In this document: positions 57,997 through 64,000 of the stretch, piece after piece
Layout of the letters: each line of letters starts with the position of its first letter
Position numbering within the stretch: the stretch's first letter is position 1
Assembly: GCF_001544795.2 (NCBI RefSeq)
Contig: NZ_FCOI02000011.1
Location: 124,001-188,000, forward strand
DNA: 64,000 nucleotides
DNA from: Caballeronia temeraria
GTDB taxonomy: Bacteria > Pseudomonadota > Gammaproteobacteria > Burkholderiales > Burkholderiaceae
Reading direction: 5' to 3'
Position numbers and translations under genes: made by a program
The notes under the pieces: model-generated
What the model was told of the DNA's origin: nothing
The model's input: only the letters and a program-made list of their open reading frames with translations
The model's database searches: none

Positions 57997-59671
57997 TGCC
58001 CAAGGTCCGAACGACCCGAAGCAGCCCGCGCCGCCCGCCGATGACAGCCGCAACGGCGGCCCGGGCAAAGGCGGCGGCCTGCCGCCGAACCTGCCCGATC
58101 CCGTGATCGAGCCGCGCAGCCGCTGGCTGCCGTCGCTCGTGTGGGTCATTCCGCTCGTCGCGGCGCTGATCGGCGTGATTCTCGTCGTGAAGACGGTGTC
58201 GAGCCGCGGGCCGACCGTGACCATCAGCTTCGTGTCGGCGGAAGGTCTCGAACCGGGCAAGACGAAGGTGAAGTTCAAGGATGTCGATATCGGCACGGTC
58301 AAGACCATCACGTTGTCGAAGGATCATTCGCGCGTGCTCGTCGATGTGCAGCTCACCAAGGAAGCCACCGATTTCGCCGTCAAAGACACGCGCTTCTGGG
58401 TCGTGCGTCCGCGCGTCGCGGCAAGCGGCGTGACCGGGCTGTCCACTCTGCTGTCGGGCGCGTATATCGGCGTCGATGCAGGCAAATCCACCGACGATCA
58501 GTCGTATTTCGTCGGACTCGAAACGCCGCCCGCCGTCACCGGCGACCAGAAAGGCCACACCTTCACGCTGCACGGCGAATCGCTCGGCTCGCTCGATATC
58601 GGCTCGCCCGTCTACTACCGGCGCGTGCAGGTCGGGCAAGTGGTCGCGTTTTCGCTCGACAAGGACGGCACCGGCGTCACGCTGCAGGTGTTCGTGACTG
58701 CGCCCTACGATCAGTACGTCGGCACCAATTCGCGCTGGTGGCATGCGAGCGGCGTCGATCTGCGGCTCGATTCGAGCGGCTTCACGCTCAACACGCAATC
58801 GCTCGCGACGGTCGTGCTCGGCGGCATCGCGTTCCAGACGCCGCCGAACCAGCAGTCCGGCCCGCAGGCGCAGAACAACGCGACCTTCCGTCTGGCCGGC
58901 GATCAGTCCGACGCGATGCGCGATCCCGACGGTCAGGCCGTGCACGTCGTGATGAACTTCAACCAGTCGCTGCGGGGCTTGTCGGTCGGCGCGCCGGTCG
59001 ATTTCCGCGGCATCGTGCTGGGGCAGGTGACGGGCATCGGGGTGCAATACGATCAGAAATCGCATTCGTTCATGATGCCGGTCACGATCGATCTCTACCC
59101 CGACCGCCTCGGCCGGCGCGCGAAGCAGGCGCTGCCCGAACAAGGTTCGACGGCGAGCCAGGACATGCTGCAACTGCTCGTGAAGCGCGGCCTGCGCGGC
59201 CAGTTGCGCACCGGCAACCTGCTGACGAGCCAGTTGTACGTCGCGCTCGACTTCTTCCCGAAGGCGGCGCCTGCGCAAGTGAATGCCAACAACGATCCGA
59301 TCGAGCTGCCTACCGTGCCGAACACGCTCGACGAGCTGCAATTGCAGATCGCGGACATCGCGCGCAAGGTCGACAAGATTCCGTTCGACGAGATCGGCAC
59401 GAATCTGAACGGCTCGCTCAAGAACGCCAACGCGCTCTTCGACAAGCTCGACAAGGAGGTGCTGCCGGAAATGCGCGACACGCTCACGCAGGCAAAGAAC
59501 ACCTTCGGCCAGGCGCAATCGACGTTGCAATCGGACTCGCCGCTCCAGTCGGACGTGCATCAGGCGTTGCAGGAACTCACGCGCACGCTTCAATCGCTCA
59601 ACTCGCTCGCGGATTATCTGGAGCGCCATCCGGAATCGCTCGTGCGCGGAAAATCGGGAGACAAACCATGA
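57989..59671 (+). CDS. pqiB: Intermembrane transport protein PqiB (three MCE domains)
   Basis: A 560-residue protein with a Pro/Gly-rich cytoplasmic N-terminus, one membrane anchor (about 48-68, LVWVIPLVAALIGVILVV) and three MCE/MlaD domains beginning near residues 73, 190 and 320 (GLEPGKTKVKFKDVDIGTV, SPVYYRRVQVGQVV, APVDFRGIVLGQV). The C-terminal 100 residues form a coiled coil. E. coli PqiB is a hexamer whose MCE rings and needle span the periplasm as a lipid tunnel. It overlaps both neighbours in the operon by 8 and 4 bases. Confidence 0.93.
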   Translation: MTSAQGPNDPKQPAPPADDSRNGGPGKGGGLPPNLPDPVIEPRSRWLPSLVWVIPLVAALIGVILVVKTVSSRGPTVTISFVSAEGLEPGKTKVKFKDVDIGTVKTITLSKDHSRVLVDVQLTKEATDFAVKDTRFWVVRPRVAASGVTGLSTLLSGAYIGVDAGKSTDDQSYFVGLETPPAVTGDQKGHTFTLHGESLGSLDIGSPVYYRRVQVGQVVAFSLDKDGTGVTLQVFVTAPYDQYVGTNSRWWHASGVDLRLDSSGFTLNTQSLATVVLGGIAFQTPPNQQSGPQAQNNATFRLAGDQSDAMRDPDGQAVHVVMNFNQSLRGLSVGAPVDFRGIVLGQVTGIGVQYDQKSHSFMMPVTIDLYPDRLGRRAKQALPEQGSTASQDMLQLLVKRGLRGQLRTGNLLTSQLYVALDFFPKAAPAQVNANNDPIELPTVPNTLDELQLQIADIARKVDKIPFDEIGTNLNGSLKNANALFDKLDKEVLPEMRDTLTQAKNTFGQAQSTLQSDSPLQSDVHQALQELTRTLQSLNSLADYLERHPESLVRGKSGDKP

Positions 59672-60372
59672 AGGTCGGCTCGTTGATGTTGACTCTGGGC
59701 GCAGCGGCGCTGCTCGCCGCCTGCGCCTCGCCGACGAGCCGTTTCTACACGCTCGGCGGCAGCGGCGCGCGGCCCGTGCCGTCGACGCAGGCGTCGTTCT
59801 ACTTCGAGCTTGCGCCCGTCGACATGCCGCAGCAGGTCGCGAAGAATCAGTTGGTGGTGCAGACGAGTCCCGCGCAGGTGCGCGTGCTGGAGGAAGAACG
59901 CTGGGCCTCGCTGCCCGGCGACGAAGTGCGCCGCGCGCTCTCCTCCGATCTCACGCAGCAGCTCGGCGCGATCGACGTCTACGGCACGCCGCATCCGGAG
60001 TCCGTGCCGGTGTACCGCGTGAAGGTGAACGTGCAGCGCTTCGAATCGTGGCCGGGCTCGCAGGCCGTCATCGACGCCGTGTGGAGCGTGCGCGCCGCCG
60101 GTTCCGATACCGTCCTGACGTGCCGGACGGTCGCGCAGGAGCAGGTGGACGCGGGTTACGACGCGCTCGTCGAAGGTCATCGCAAGGCGGTCGGCGAACT
60201 CGCCTCCGCGATCTCCGCGGGCATGCGCAGCCTCGGTTCGTTGCCGCGCGCGACGGCCGGCGCGCCTTCCGCTTCGGCAAAGGGCAAAGGCGTCGTGACC
60301 ACGAAACCCGCTGCCCCGCCGGTTCTGCCGTGCCCGTCGGCGAGCGCGGCGGCGACTGCCAGCGCGCAGTGA
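59668..60372 (+). CDS. pqiC: Outer-membrane lipoprotein PqiC
   Basis: A 234-residue lipoprotein. The lipobox LLAAC puts the lipidated Cys at residue 19. The body is an ABC-type transport auxiliary (DUF330/PqiC) domain beginning SPTSRFYTLGG with ELAPVDMPQQVAKNQLVVQT and RWASLPGDEVRRALSSDL. It docks the PqiB needle to the outer membrane. It overlaps pqiB by 4 bases (ATGA). The last 45 residues are Ala/Ser/Pro-rich with no family similarity. Confidence 0.93.
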   Translation: MKVGSLMLTLGAAALLAACASPTSRFYTLGGSGARPVPSTQASFYFELAPVDMPQQVAKNQLVVQTSPAQVRVLEEERWASLPGDEVRRALSSDLTQQLGAIDVYGTPHPESVPVYRVKVNVQRFESWPGSQAVIDAVWSVRAAGSDTVLTCRTVAQEQVDAGYDALVEGHRKAVGELASAISAGMRSLGSLPRATAGAPSASAKGKGVVTTKPAAPPVLPCPSASAAATASAQ

Positions 60373-60518
60373 TTCGTCCGGCCAGCAGCGCGCGGGGCGC
60401 GCTTCCTGTTGTCGGCAGGCGACAAGTCGGCGGGCGTTCATCTCGAATTTGCCGATCGATCACGTTCGCCCGGTTAAGATCGTCGACGCCCGTATTCCGG
60501 ATCCACCGTGAACATTAG

Positions 60519-61130
60519 ATGATGAAACTGATCGGTTCGCACCCCAGCCCATTCGTCCGCAAGGTGCGGATCGTCATGGCGGAAAAGAAGATCGACTGCG
60601 AACTGGTGCTCGAAGACGTCTGGGCATCCGATTCGAAGATCCACGATTTCAATCCGCTCGGCAAAGTGCCGTGCCTCATTCTCGACGACGGCGAAGCGGT
60701 ATTCGATTCGCGCGTCATCTGCGAGTACGTGGACACGCTCACGCCCGTCGGCAAGCTGTTGCCGCAGGAGCGCCGCGAACGCACCGAAGTGCGCTGCTGG
60801 GAAGCGCTCGCCGACGGCATGCTCGATGCCGCCGTGCTCGTGCGGCTCGAAGGCGTGTTGCGCGAGGAAGAGCATCGCAGCGAGAAGTGGGTTGCGCGTC
60901 AGCGTCACAAGATCGAAGACGGTTTGCGCGCGATGGCGCGCGGCCTCGGCTCGAAGCAATGGTGCTCGGCGAATCGCTTCACGCTCGCGGATATCGCGTG
61001 CTGCTGCGCGCTCGGCTACCTCGATTTCCGCATGCCCGATCTGAACTGGCGCGAGGCGCATCCGAATCTCGACAAGTACTACGCGCGCGTCTCGCAGCGG
61101 CAGTCGTTCATCGACACTGCACCAGTTTGA
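60519..61130 (+). CDS. Glutathione S-transferase family protein
   Basis: A 203-residue GST. The N-terminal thioredoxin-like domain starts MMKLIGSHPSPFVRKVRIVM with the serine of SPFVRK at the catalytic position, followed by NPLGKVPCLILDDGEAVFDSRVICEYVD; the all-helical C-terminal domain contains FTLADIACCCALGYLDFR. It resembles the YibF group. The second ATG (60522) is an equal start candidate. It is a single gene ended by a terminator and converging with a TetR gene that may or may not regulate it. Confidence 0.93.
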   Translation: MMKLIGSHPSPFVRKVRIVMAEKKIDCELVLEDVWASDSKIHDFNPLGKVPCLILDDGEAVFDSRVICEYVDTLTPVGKLLPQERRERTEVRCWEALADGMLDAAVLVRLEGVLREEEHRSEKWVARQRHKIEDGLRAMARGLGSKQWCSANRFTLADIACCCALGYLDFRMPDLNWREAHPNLDKYYARVSQRQSFIDTAPV

Positions 61131-61144
61131 TTCGCGTCCGCTGG

Positions 61145-61170
61145 CGCTCCCGCTCGTGCGGGAGCGTTTT
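61145..61170 (+). terminator. Terminator of the GST gene
   Basis: CGCTCCCGC, loop TCGT, GCGGGAGCG, then TTTT, 12 bases after the stop. Confidence 0.85.
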
Positions 61171-61186
61171 GATGCCACGTCGAGAG

Positions 61187-61206
61187 TTTATCTATCGCTA
61201 GATAGA
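61187..61206. promoter_or_regulatory. Orphan copy of the TetR operator
   Basis: TCTATC-GCTA-GATAGA (61191-61206) preceded by TTTA. The whole 20 bases match the operator at 62004-62023 with one mismatch. It lies in the gap 61131-61404 between the convergent GST and TetR stops, where I see no convincing gene or promoter. A different dyad, TATCTAC-TCGACG-GTAGATA, lies at 61337-61356. Confidence 0.65.
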
Positions 61207-61336
61207 AACGCTCGAGCGATGACATCTCGTGAAGTCCAATGCCGGCGCCAGATTCCCGGAAATCGGCCGGTCTCTCACCCTATGAACCGATGTACGCGCG
61301 ACACGGGTCAAAACGCCGACATATGCCGCCAAAATC

Positions 61337-61356
61337 TATCTACTCGACGGTAGATA
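61337..61356. repeat. Inverted repeat related to the TetR operator half-site
   Basis: TATCTAC, six bases TCGACG, GTAGATA: 7-base perfect arms. The half-site TATCTA also occurs in the TetR operators, but the spacing differs; it may be a secondary or degenerated site. Confidence 0.4.
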
Positions 61357-61404
61357 ATCGAACGTCAATTCACGCGTTTTTCACAAGGTTATCCACAGGC
61401 TTAT

Positions 61405-61962
61405 CTACCGCCGGAATGCGTCCGTGACTTCTTCCAGCCGCGCGCGCGTCTGAAACAGGCGGCACGCGAGCAGACTGCCCTGGAACGCGGCGTACAAAGT
61501 GCGCGCGGCGGCTTCGGGCTTGCCGCCGGCATCGAGCGTATCCTGTGCCTCGCCTTCGGCAAGCACCTTCATCAGCCAGTTCTCGTTTGCCTTGTAGAAC
61601 GATTGCACCGCATGGCGAACCTTCTCCGGCAGCGACTCGATGTCCGATGCGAGCATCCCGCACAGGCAGATCTGCCTGCCGTCGCCGATGATCCGCCCGA
61701 ACAGCTTCGTATAGCGGTCGAGCTTCTTGTCGGCCGGGGCGGAACTGTCGATTGCGTAGATCGACGACATCACGTCCGCGCTGTACGCATTCACGGCTTC
61801 GAGCGCGAGATCTTCCTTGGTCGGAAAGTAGTAGTGGATGCTCGACGTCTTCACGCCGACCAGCGCCGACAGATCGCGGTAGCTGAAACCGTTGTAGCCG
61901 CGCGTCATCAGGAGCGTCTGGGCGTGGTCCAGCAGCGCTTCGCGCACCGTGTTCTTGTCCAT
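61405..61962 (-). CDS. TetR-family transcriptional repressor
   Basis: A 185-residue TetR protein. The helix-turn-helix is at residues about 26-46 (FSYRDLSALVGVKTSSIHYY). The ligand domain contains RQICLCGMLASD, with Cys99 and Cys101, resembling the electrophile-sensing NemR/AcuR branch, so a reactive-aldehyde or quinone ligand is possible (inference). The ATG at 61962 has no clear ribosome site. An operator sits between the -35 and -10 of its promoter, so it should repress itself. The regulated enzyme gene is not adjacent unless it is the convergent GST. Confidence 0.92.
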   Translation of the reverse strand: MDKNTVREALLDHAQTLLMTRGYNGFSYRDLSALVGVKTSSIHYYFPTKEDLALEAVNAYSADVMSSIYAIDSSAPADKKLDRYTKLFGRIIGDGRQICLCGMLASDIESLPEKVRHAVQSFYKANENWLMKVLAEGEAQDTLDAGGKPEAAARTLYAAFQGSLLACRLFQTRARLEEVTDAFRR

Positions 61963-62001
61963 TCGGCCAATGGTCCGATTATCCCTGCATGCGATGTGCG
62001 T

Positions 62002-62030
62002 AATTTATCTATCACTAGATAGACGGTCAA
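62002..62030 (-). promoter_or_regulatory. tetR promoter with embedded operator
   Basis: On the minus strand TTGACC (62030-62025) and TAAATT (62007-62002) are 17 bases apart, and the dyad TCTATC-TAGT-GATAGA (62023-62008) fills the spacer. A repressor bound there would exclude RNA polymerase, the classical autoregulatory layout. Confidence 0.75.
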
Positions 62031-62067
62031 GCGCCTGTTTCAAAAAAGTTTTTGTCGGATCGATATG

Positions 62068-62093
62068 AAAAAGCCCTGACCGGAGTCAGGGCT
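62068..62093 (-). terminator. Terminator of mnmA
   Basis: AGCCCTGAC, loop TCCG, GTCAGGGCT on the minus strand, then TTTTTC. It lies 9 bases past the mnmA stop. Confidence 0.85.
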
Positions 62094-62101
62094 CGTCGGT
62101 A

Positions 62102-63229
62102 CTAACGCGCCGCCGCGAGCACCGCGGCTTGCGGCGACTCCTGCGCCGCCGCCTGCTCGATGATGCCGCCGCCCAGACACACATCGCCCTGATACAGCAC
62201 GGCGGATTGGCCCGGCGTCACGGCCCATTGCGCATCGTCGAAATGGAGCGCGAAGCGGCCATCGTGCGCATCGGCGAAACGGCAAGCCGCATCCTGTTGC
62301 CGATAGCGCGTCTTCGCACCGCACGCCGCGCCCTCGTCCGGCGCGAATCCGGCGACCCAGCTCGTATTGCCCGCGACGAGTGTCGCCGACAGCAGCCACG
62401 GATGATCGTGCCCCTGCACGACATAGAGCGTGTTCGTCGCCATGTCCTTGCCGGCGACGAACCACGGCTCGCCGCTGCCGTCCTTCGCCCCGCCGATGCC
62501 GATGCCCTTTCTCTGCCCGAACGTATAGAACGCGAGCCCGATATGCTCGCCGACGATCTTGCCTTCGGCCGTTTTCATCGGACCGGGCTTGGTTGGCAGA
62601 TAGCGGTTGAGGAACTCGCGGAACGGCCGTTCGCCGATGAAGCAGATGCCGGTCGAATCCTTCTTCTTCGCGTTCGGCAGACCGATCTGCGCGGCGATCT
62701 CGCGCACTTTCGTCTTCGGAATCTCGCCGAGCGGAAAGAGCGTCTTCGACAACTGCGCCTGGTTCAGCCGATGCAGGAAGTACGACTGATCCTTGGTCGA
62801 ATCCGTCGCCTTGAGCAACTGGAACAGCCCGTCCTGCTCGCGCACGCGCGCGTAATGGCCCGTCGCGATGGTTTCCGCACCGAGCGACATCGCATGATCG
62901 AGAAACGCCTTGAACTTGATTTCGGCGTTGCAGAGCACGTCGGGATTGGGCGTGCGGCCCGCCGAATACTCGCGCAGGAATTCCGCGAACACGCGGTCCT
63001 TGTATTCGGCGGCGAAATTGACCGCCTCGACATCGATGCCGATCAGATCCGCGACCGACACCACGTCGATCCAGTCCTGCCGGGTCGAGCAGTATTCGCC
63101 GTCGTCGTCGTCTTCCCAGTTCTTCATGAAAAGGCCCACGACGTCGTAGCCCTGTTCCTTCAGGAGCCATGCCGTCACGGACGAATCCACGCCACCCGAC
63201 ATGCCCACCACCACTTTCTGCTTGCTCAT
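62102..63229 (-). CDS. mnmA: tRNA-specific 2-thiouridylase MnmA
   Basis: A 375-residue enzyme that puts the 2-thio group on uridine 34 of tRNA for Glu, Gln and Lys, taking sulfur from the Tus relay. The PP-loop SGGVDSS is at residues 11-17; the catalytic cysteines are Cys100 (NPDVLCN) and Cys196 (GICFIG). The ATG at 63229 (MSKQKVVV) is used; the upstream in-frame extension overlaps nudJ and is not real. It begins 7 bases after nudJ, the same nudJ-mnmA order as in E. coli. Confidence 0.97.
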   Translation of the reverse strand: MSKQKVVVGMSGGVDSSVTAWLLKEQGYDVVGLFMKNWEDDDDGEYCSTRQDWIDVVSVADLIGIDVEAVNFAAEYKDRVFAEFLREYSAGRTPNPDVLCNAEIKFKAFLDHAMSLGAETIATGHYARVREQDGLFQLLKATDSTKDQSYFLHRLNQAQLSKTLFPLGEIPKTKVREIAAQIGLPNAKKKDSTGICFIGERPFREFLNRYLPTKPGPMKTAEGKIVGEHIGLAFYTFGQRKGIGIGGAKDGSGEPWFVAGKDMATNTLYVVQGHDHPWLLSATLVAGNTSWVAGFAPDEGAACGAKTRYRQQDAACRFADAHDGRFALHFDDAQWAVTPGQSAVLYQGDVCLGGGIIEQAAAQESPQAAVLAAAR

Positions 63230-63236
63230 AGGGATA

Positions 63237-63719
63237 TCACGCCCGCACCACCGGCGCGACCGAATGCGTATGAATGAAATCGAGCGGCACGCGCCGCCCG
63301 GATAAATAATCGTCGACACATTTCATCACGAGCGGCGTTCTGTGCCGGTCGACGGATGCACGAAGCTCGTCGGCGCTGAGCCACATCGCGCGCACGATGC
63401 CTTCGTCGAGCGAACGGCCGGTCTCTTCGCCGAGCGACTTGCCGCAAAACGTGAAGCGCAGATACGTGACATCGCGTCCCGGCCGCGCGAAGTGCGTCAT
63501 ATAGGCGCCGACGAGCGCCTCCGGCTCGAAGCGATGCGCCGTTTCCTCGAAGGTTTCGCGGATCACCGCTTCGACGAGCGTTTCGCCCGCTTCGAGGTGA
63601 CCGGCCGGTTGGTTGATTCGCAGCCCTGCGGATGTGTGCTCTTCGATGACGAGGAAACGACCGTCTCTTTCGACGATCGCAGCCACCGTAACGTGGGGGG
63701 CCCAAGTATCTGATTTCAT
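63237..63719 (-). CDS. nudJ: NUDIX hydrolase, NudJ-like phosphatase
   Basis: A 160-residue NUDIX protein. The Nudix box runs from Gly40 to Ala61, with Glu46, Arg54-Glu55 and Glu58-Glu59 in place; the final Gly of the consensus is Ala. [20 protein letters not shown] and [12 protein letters not shown] match the NudJ (YmfB) group, which hydrolyses nucleoside di- and triphosphates and thiamine pyrimidine pyrophosphate. The ATG at 63719 is the family start. It is cotranscribed with mnmA. Confidence 0.93.
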   Translation of the reverse strand: MKSDTWAPHVTVAAIVERDGRFLVIEEHTSAGLRINQPAGHLEAGETLVEAVIRETFEETAHRFEPEALVGAYMTHFARPGRDVTYLRFTFCGKSLGEETGRSLDEGIVRAMWLSADELRASVDRHRTPLVMKCVDDYLSGRRVPLDFIHTHSVAPVVRA

Positions 63720-63942
63720 GGTGAGATATTTTACCGCCCCGGCCGCGATCGCGCGCGAGCGTCCTAAGGGTAAGCGCTGACGGCCGGCATGCATAACGAG
63801 TGCCTGATCGGATTCTTGCGCGCGCAATCTTCGGTTACAGTTGCGATAGCCGTCGGTTCCAGCATTTGAAATAAAACTCAGCCTTAAGCCTTCCTAATCC
63901 TTCCCCAGGTGACGGAGGCAACAAAGACAGGAGGATTGCAAG

Positions 63943-64000
63943 ATGCACATTGGAGTGCCTGCAGAAACGCGGGCGAACGAGGCGCGCGTCGCCGCCACGC
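63943..64000 (+). CDS. pntA: NAD(P) transhydrogenase alpha subunit, 5' fragment
   Basis: An ATG at 63943, preceded by AGGAGGATT, opens a frame running off the right edge. The 19 visible residues, MHIGVPAETRANEARVAAT, match the N-terminus of proton-translocating transhydrogenase PntA and of the related alanine dehydrogenases. PntA-PntB couples hydride transfer from NADH to NADP with proton entry. With so few residues alanine dehydrogenase cannot be excluded, though the ETRANEARVA spelling favours PntA. Confidence 0.7.
   Translation, partial: MHIGVPAETRANEARVAAT

Noticed and set aside
61131-61404. ORFs of 62-65 codons between the GST and tetR genes
   Set aside because: No ribosome sites, they overlap one another and the operator and terminator, and translations look random.
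61389-61409. Perfect DnaA box TTATCCACA followed by a near match TTATCTACC
   Set aside because: Only two boxes at the end of tetR, with no AT-rich unwinding region, dnaA, dnaN or parAB nearby; not an origin. It could titrate DnaA but chance is simpler.

Overview
The window is a GC-rich, densely coded stretch of a beta-proteobacterial chromosome. Gene content and order (hrcA-hemH-hsp15-grpE-dnaK-dnaJ, tgt-yajC-secDF, oxyR next to catalase and dps, nudJ-mnmA) fit Burkholderia sensu lato, probably Caballeronia or Paraburkholderia; the genus is an inference from recall of synteny. I see no rRNA, tRNA, insertion sequence, prophage or CRISPR array. It is almost entirely housekeeping sequence, so the novelty lies in regulatory DNA and very small genes.

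Layout. 1-5.1 kb: glyQ end, glyS, gmhB, plsC, an SprT-like peptidase and gloA, all rightward. 5.3-10.2 kb: an EamA exporter, a DedA-rhodanese fusion divergent from a persulfide-dioxygenase-like hydrolase, and a FadR-type regulator divergent from dgoD. 10.2-19.3 kb: a leftward chaperone block (hrcA, hemH, hsp15, grpE, dnaK, dnaJ) ending in a pabB-pabC fusion, with a 53-codon gene on the opposite strand. 19.5-31.8 kb: nadK, recN, glnE (leftward), a giant YhdP-like AsmA protein, a nitrilase-family amidase and tldD. 31.8-33.3 kb: aroG behind a complete ribosome-mediated attenuator. 33.4-39.7 kb: a cobalamin adenosyltransferase (leftward), then a D-2-hydroxyacid dehydrogenase-like flavoprotein and glcDEF. 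39.8-42.2 kb: yggS-proC and ubiA. 42.3-45.9 kb: a peroxide-defence island (dps, a 50-aa membrane protein, katA, a 28-aa leader gene, oxyR). 46-54.3 kb: recG, queA, tgt, yajC, secD, secF. 54.3-60.4 kb: two YceI proteins with a cytochrome b561, then a four-gene pqi operon. 60.5-64 kb: a GST, an autoregulated TetR, nudJ-mnmA, and the first codons of pntA.

Best find. Upstream of aroG (31,909-32,160) there is a strong sigma-70 promoter, a 26-codon leader ORF with seven consecutive aromatic codons (F-Y-F-Y-F-F-W), and four RNA segments able to form mutually exclusive 1:2, 2:3 (antiterminator) and 3:4 (terminator plus eight T) pairings. This is textbook attenuation architecture on DAHP synthase, where the enterobacterial paralogues use TyrR or TrpR repressors. 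Two related inverted repeats sit just upstream of the promoter.

Other points worth a second look: a FadR-family gene whose helix-turn-helix begins before any ATG/GTG/TTG and may start at ATT; a TetR operator lying exactly between the -35 and -10 of its own gene with a near-identical orphan copy about 800 bp away; tiny genes flanking katA; a sigma-32 promoter before grpE; and a PqiA split into two translationally coupled genes.
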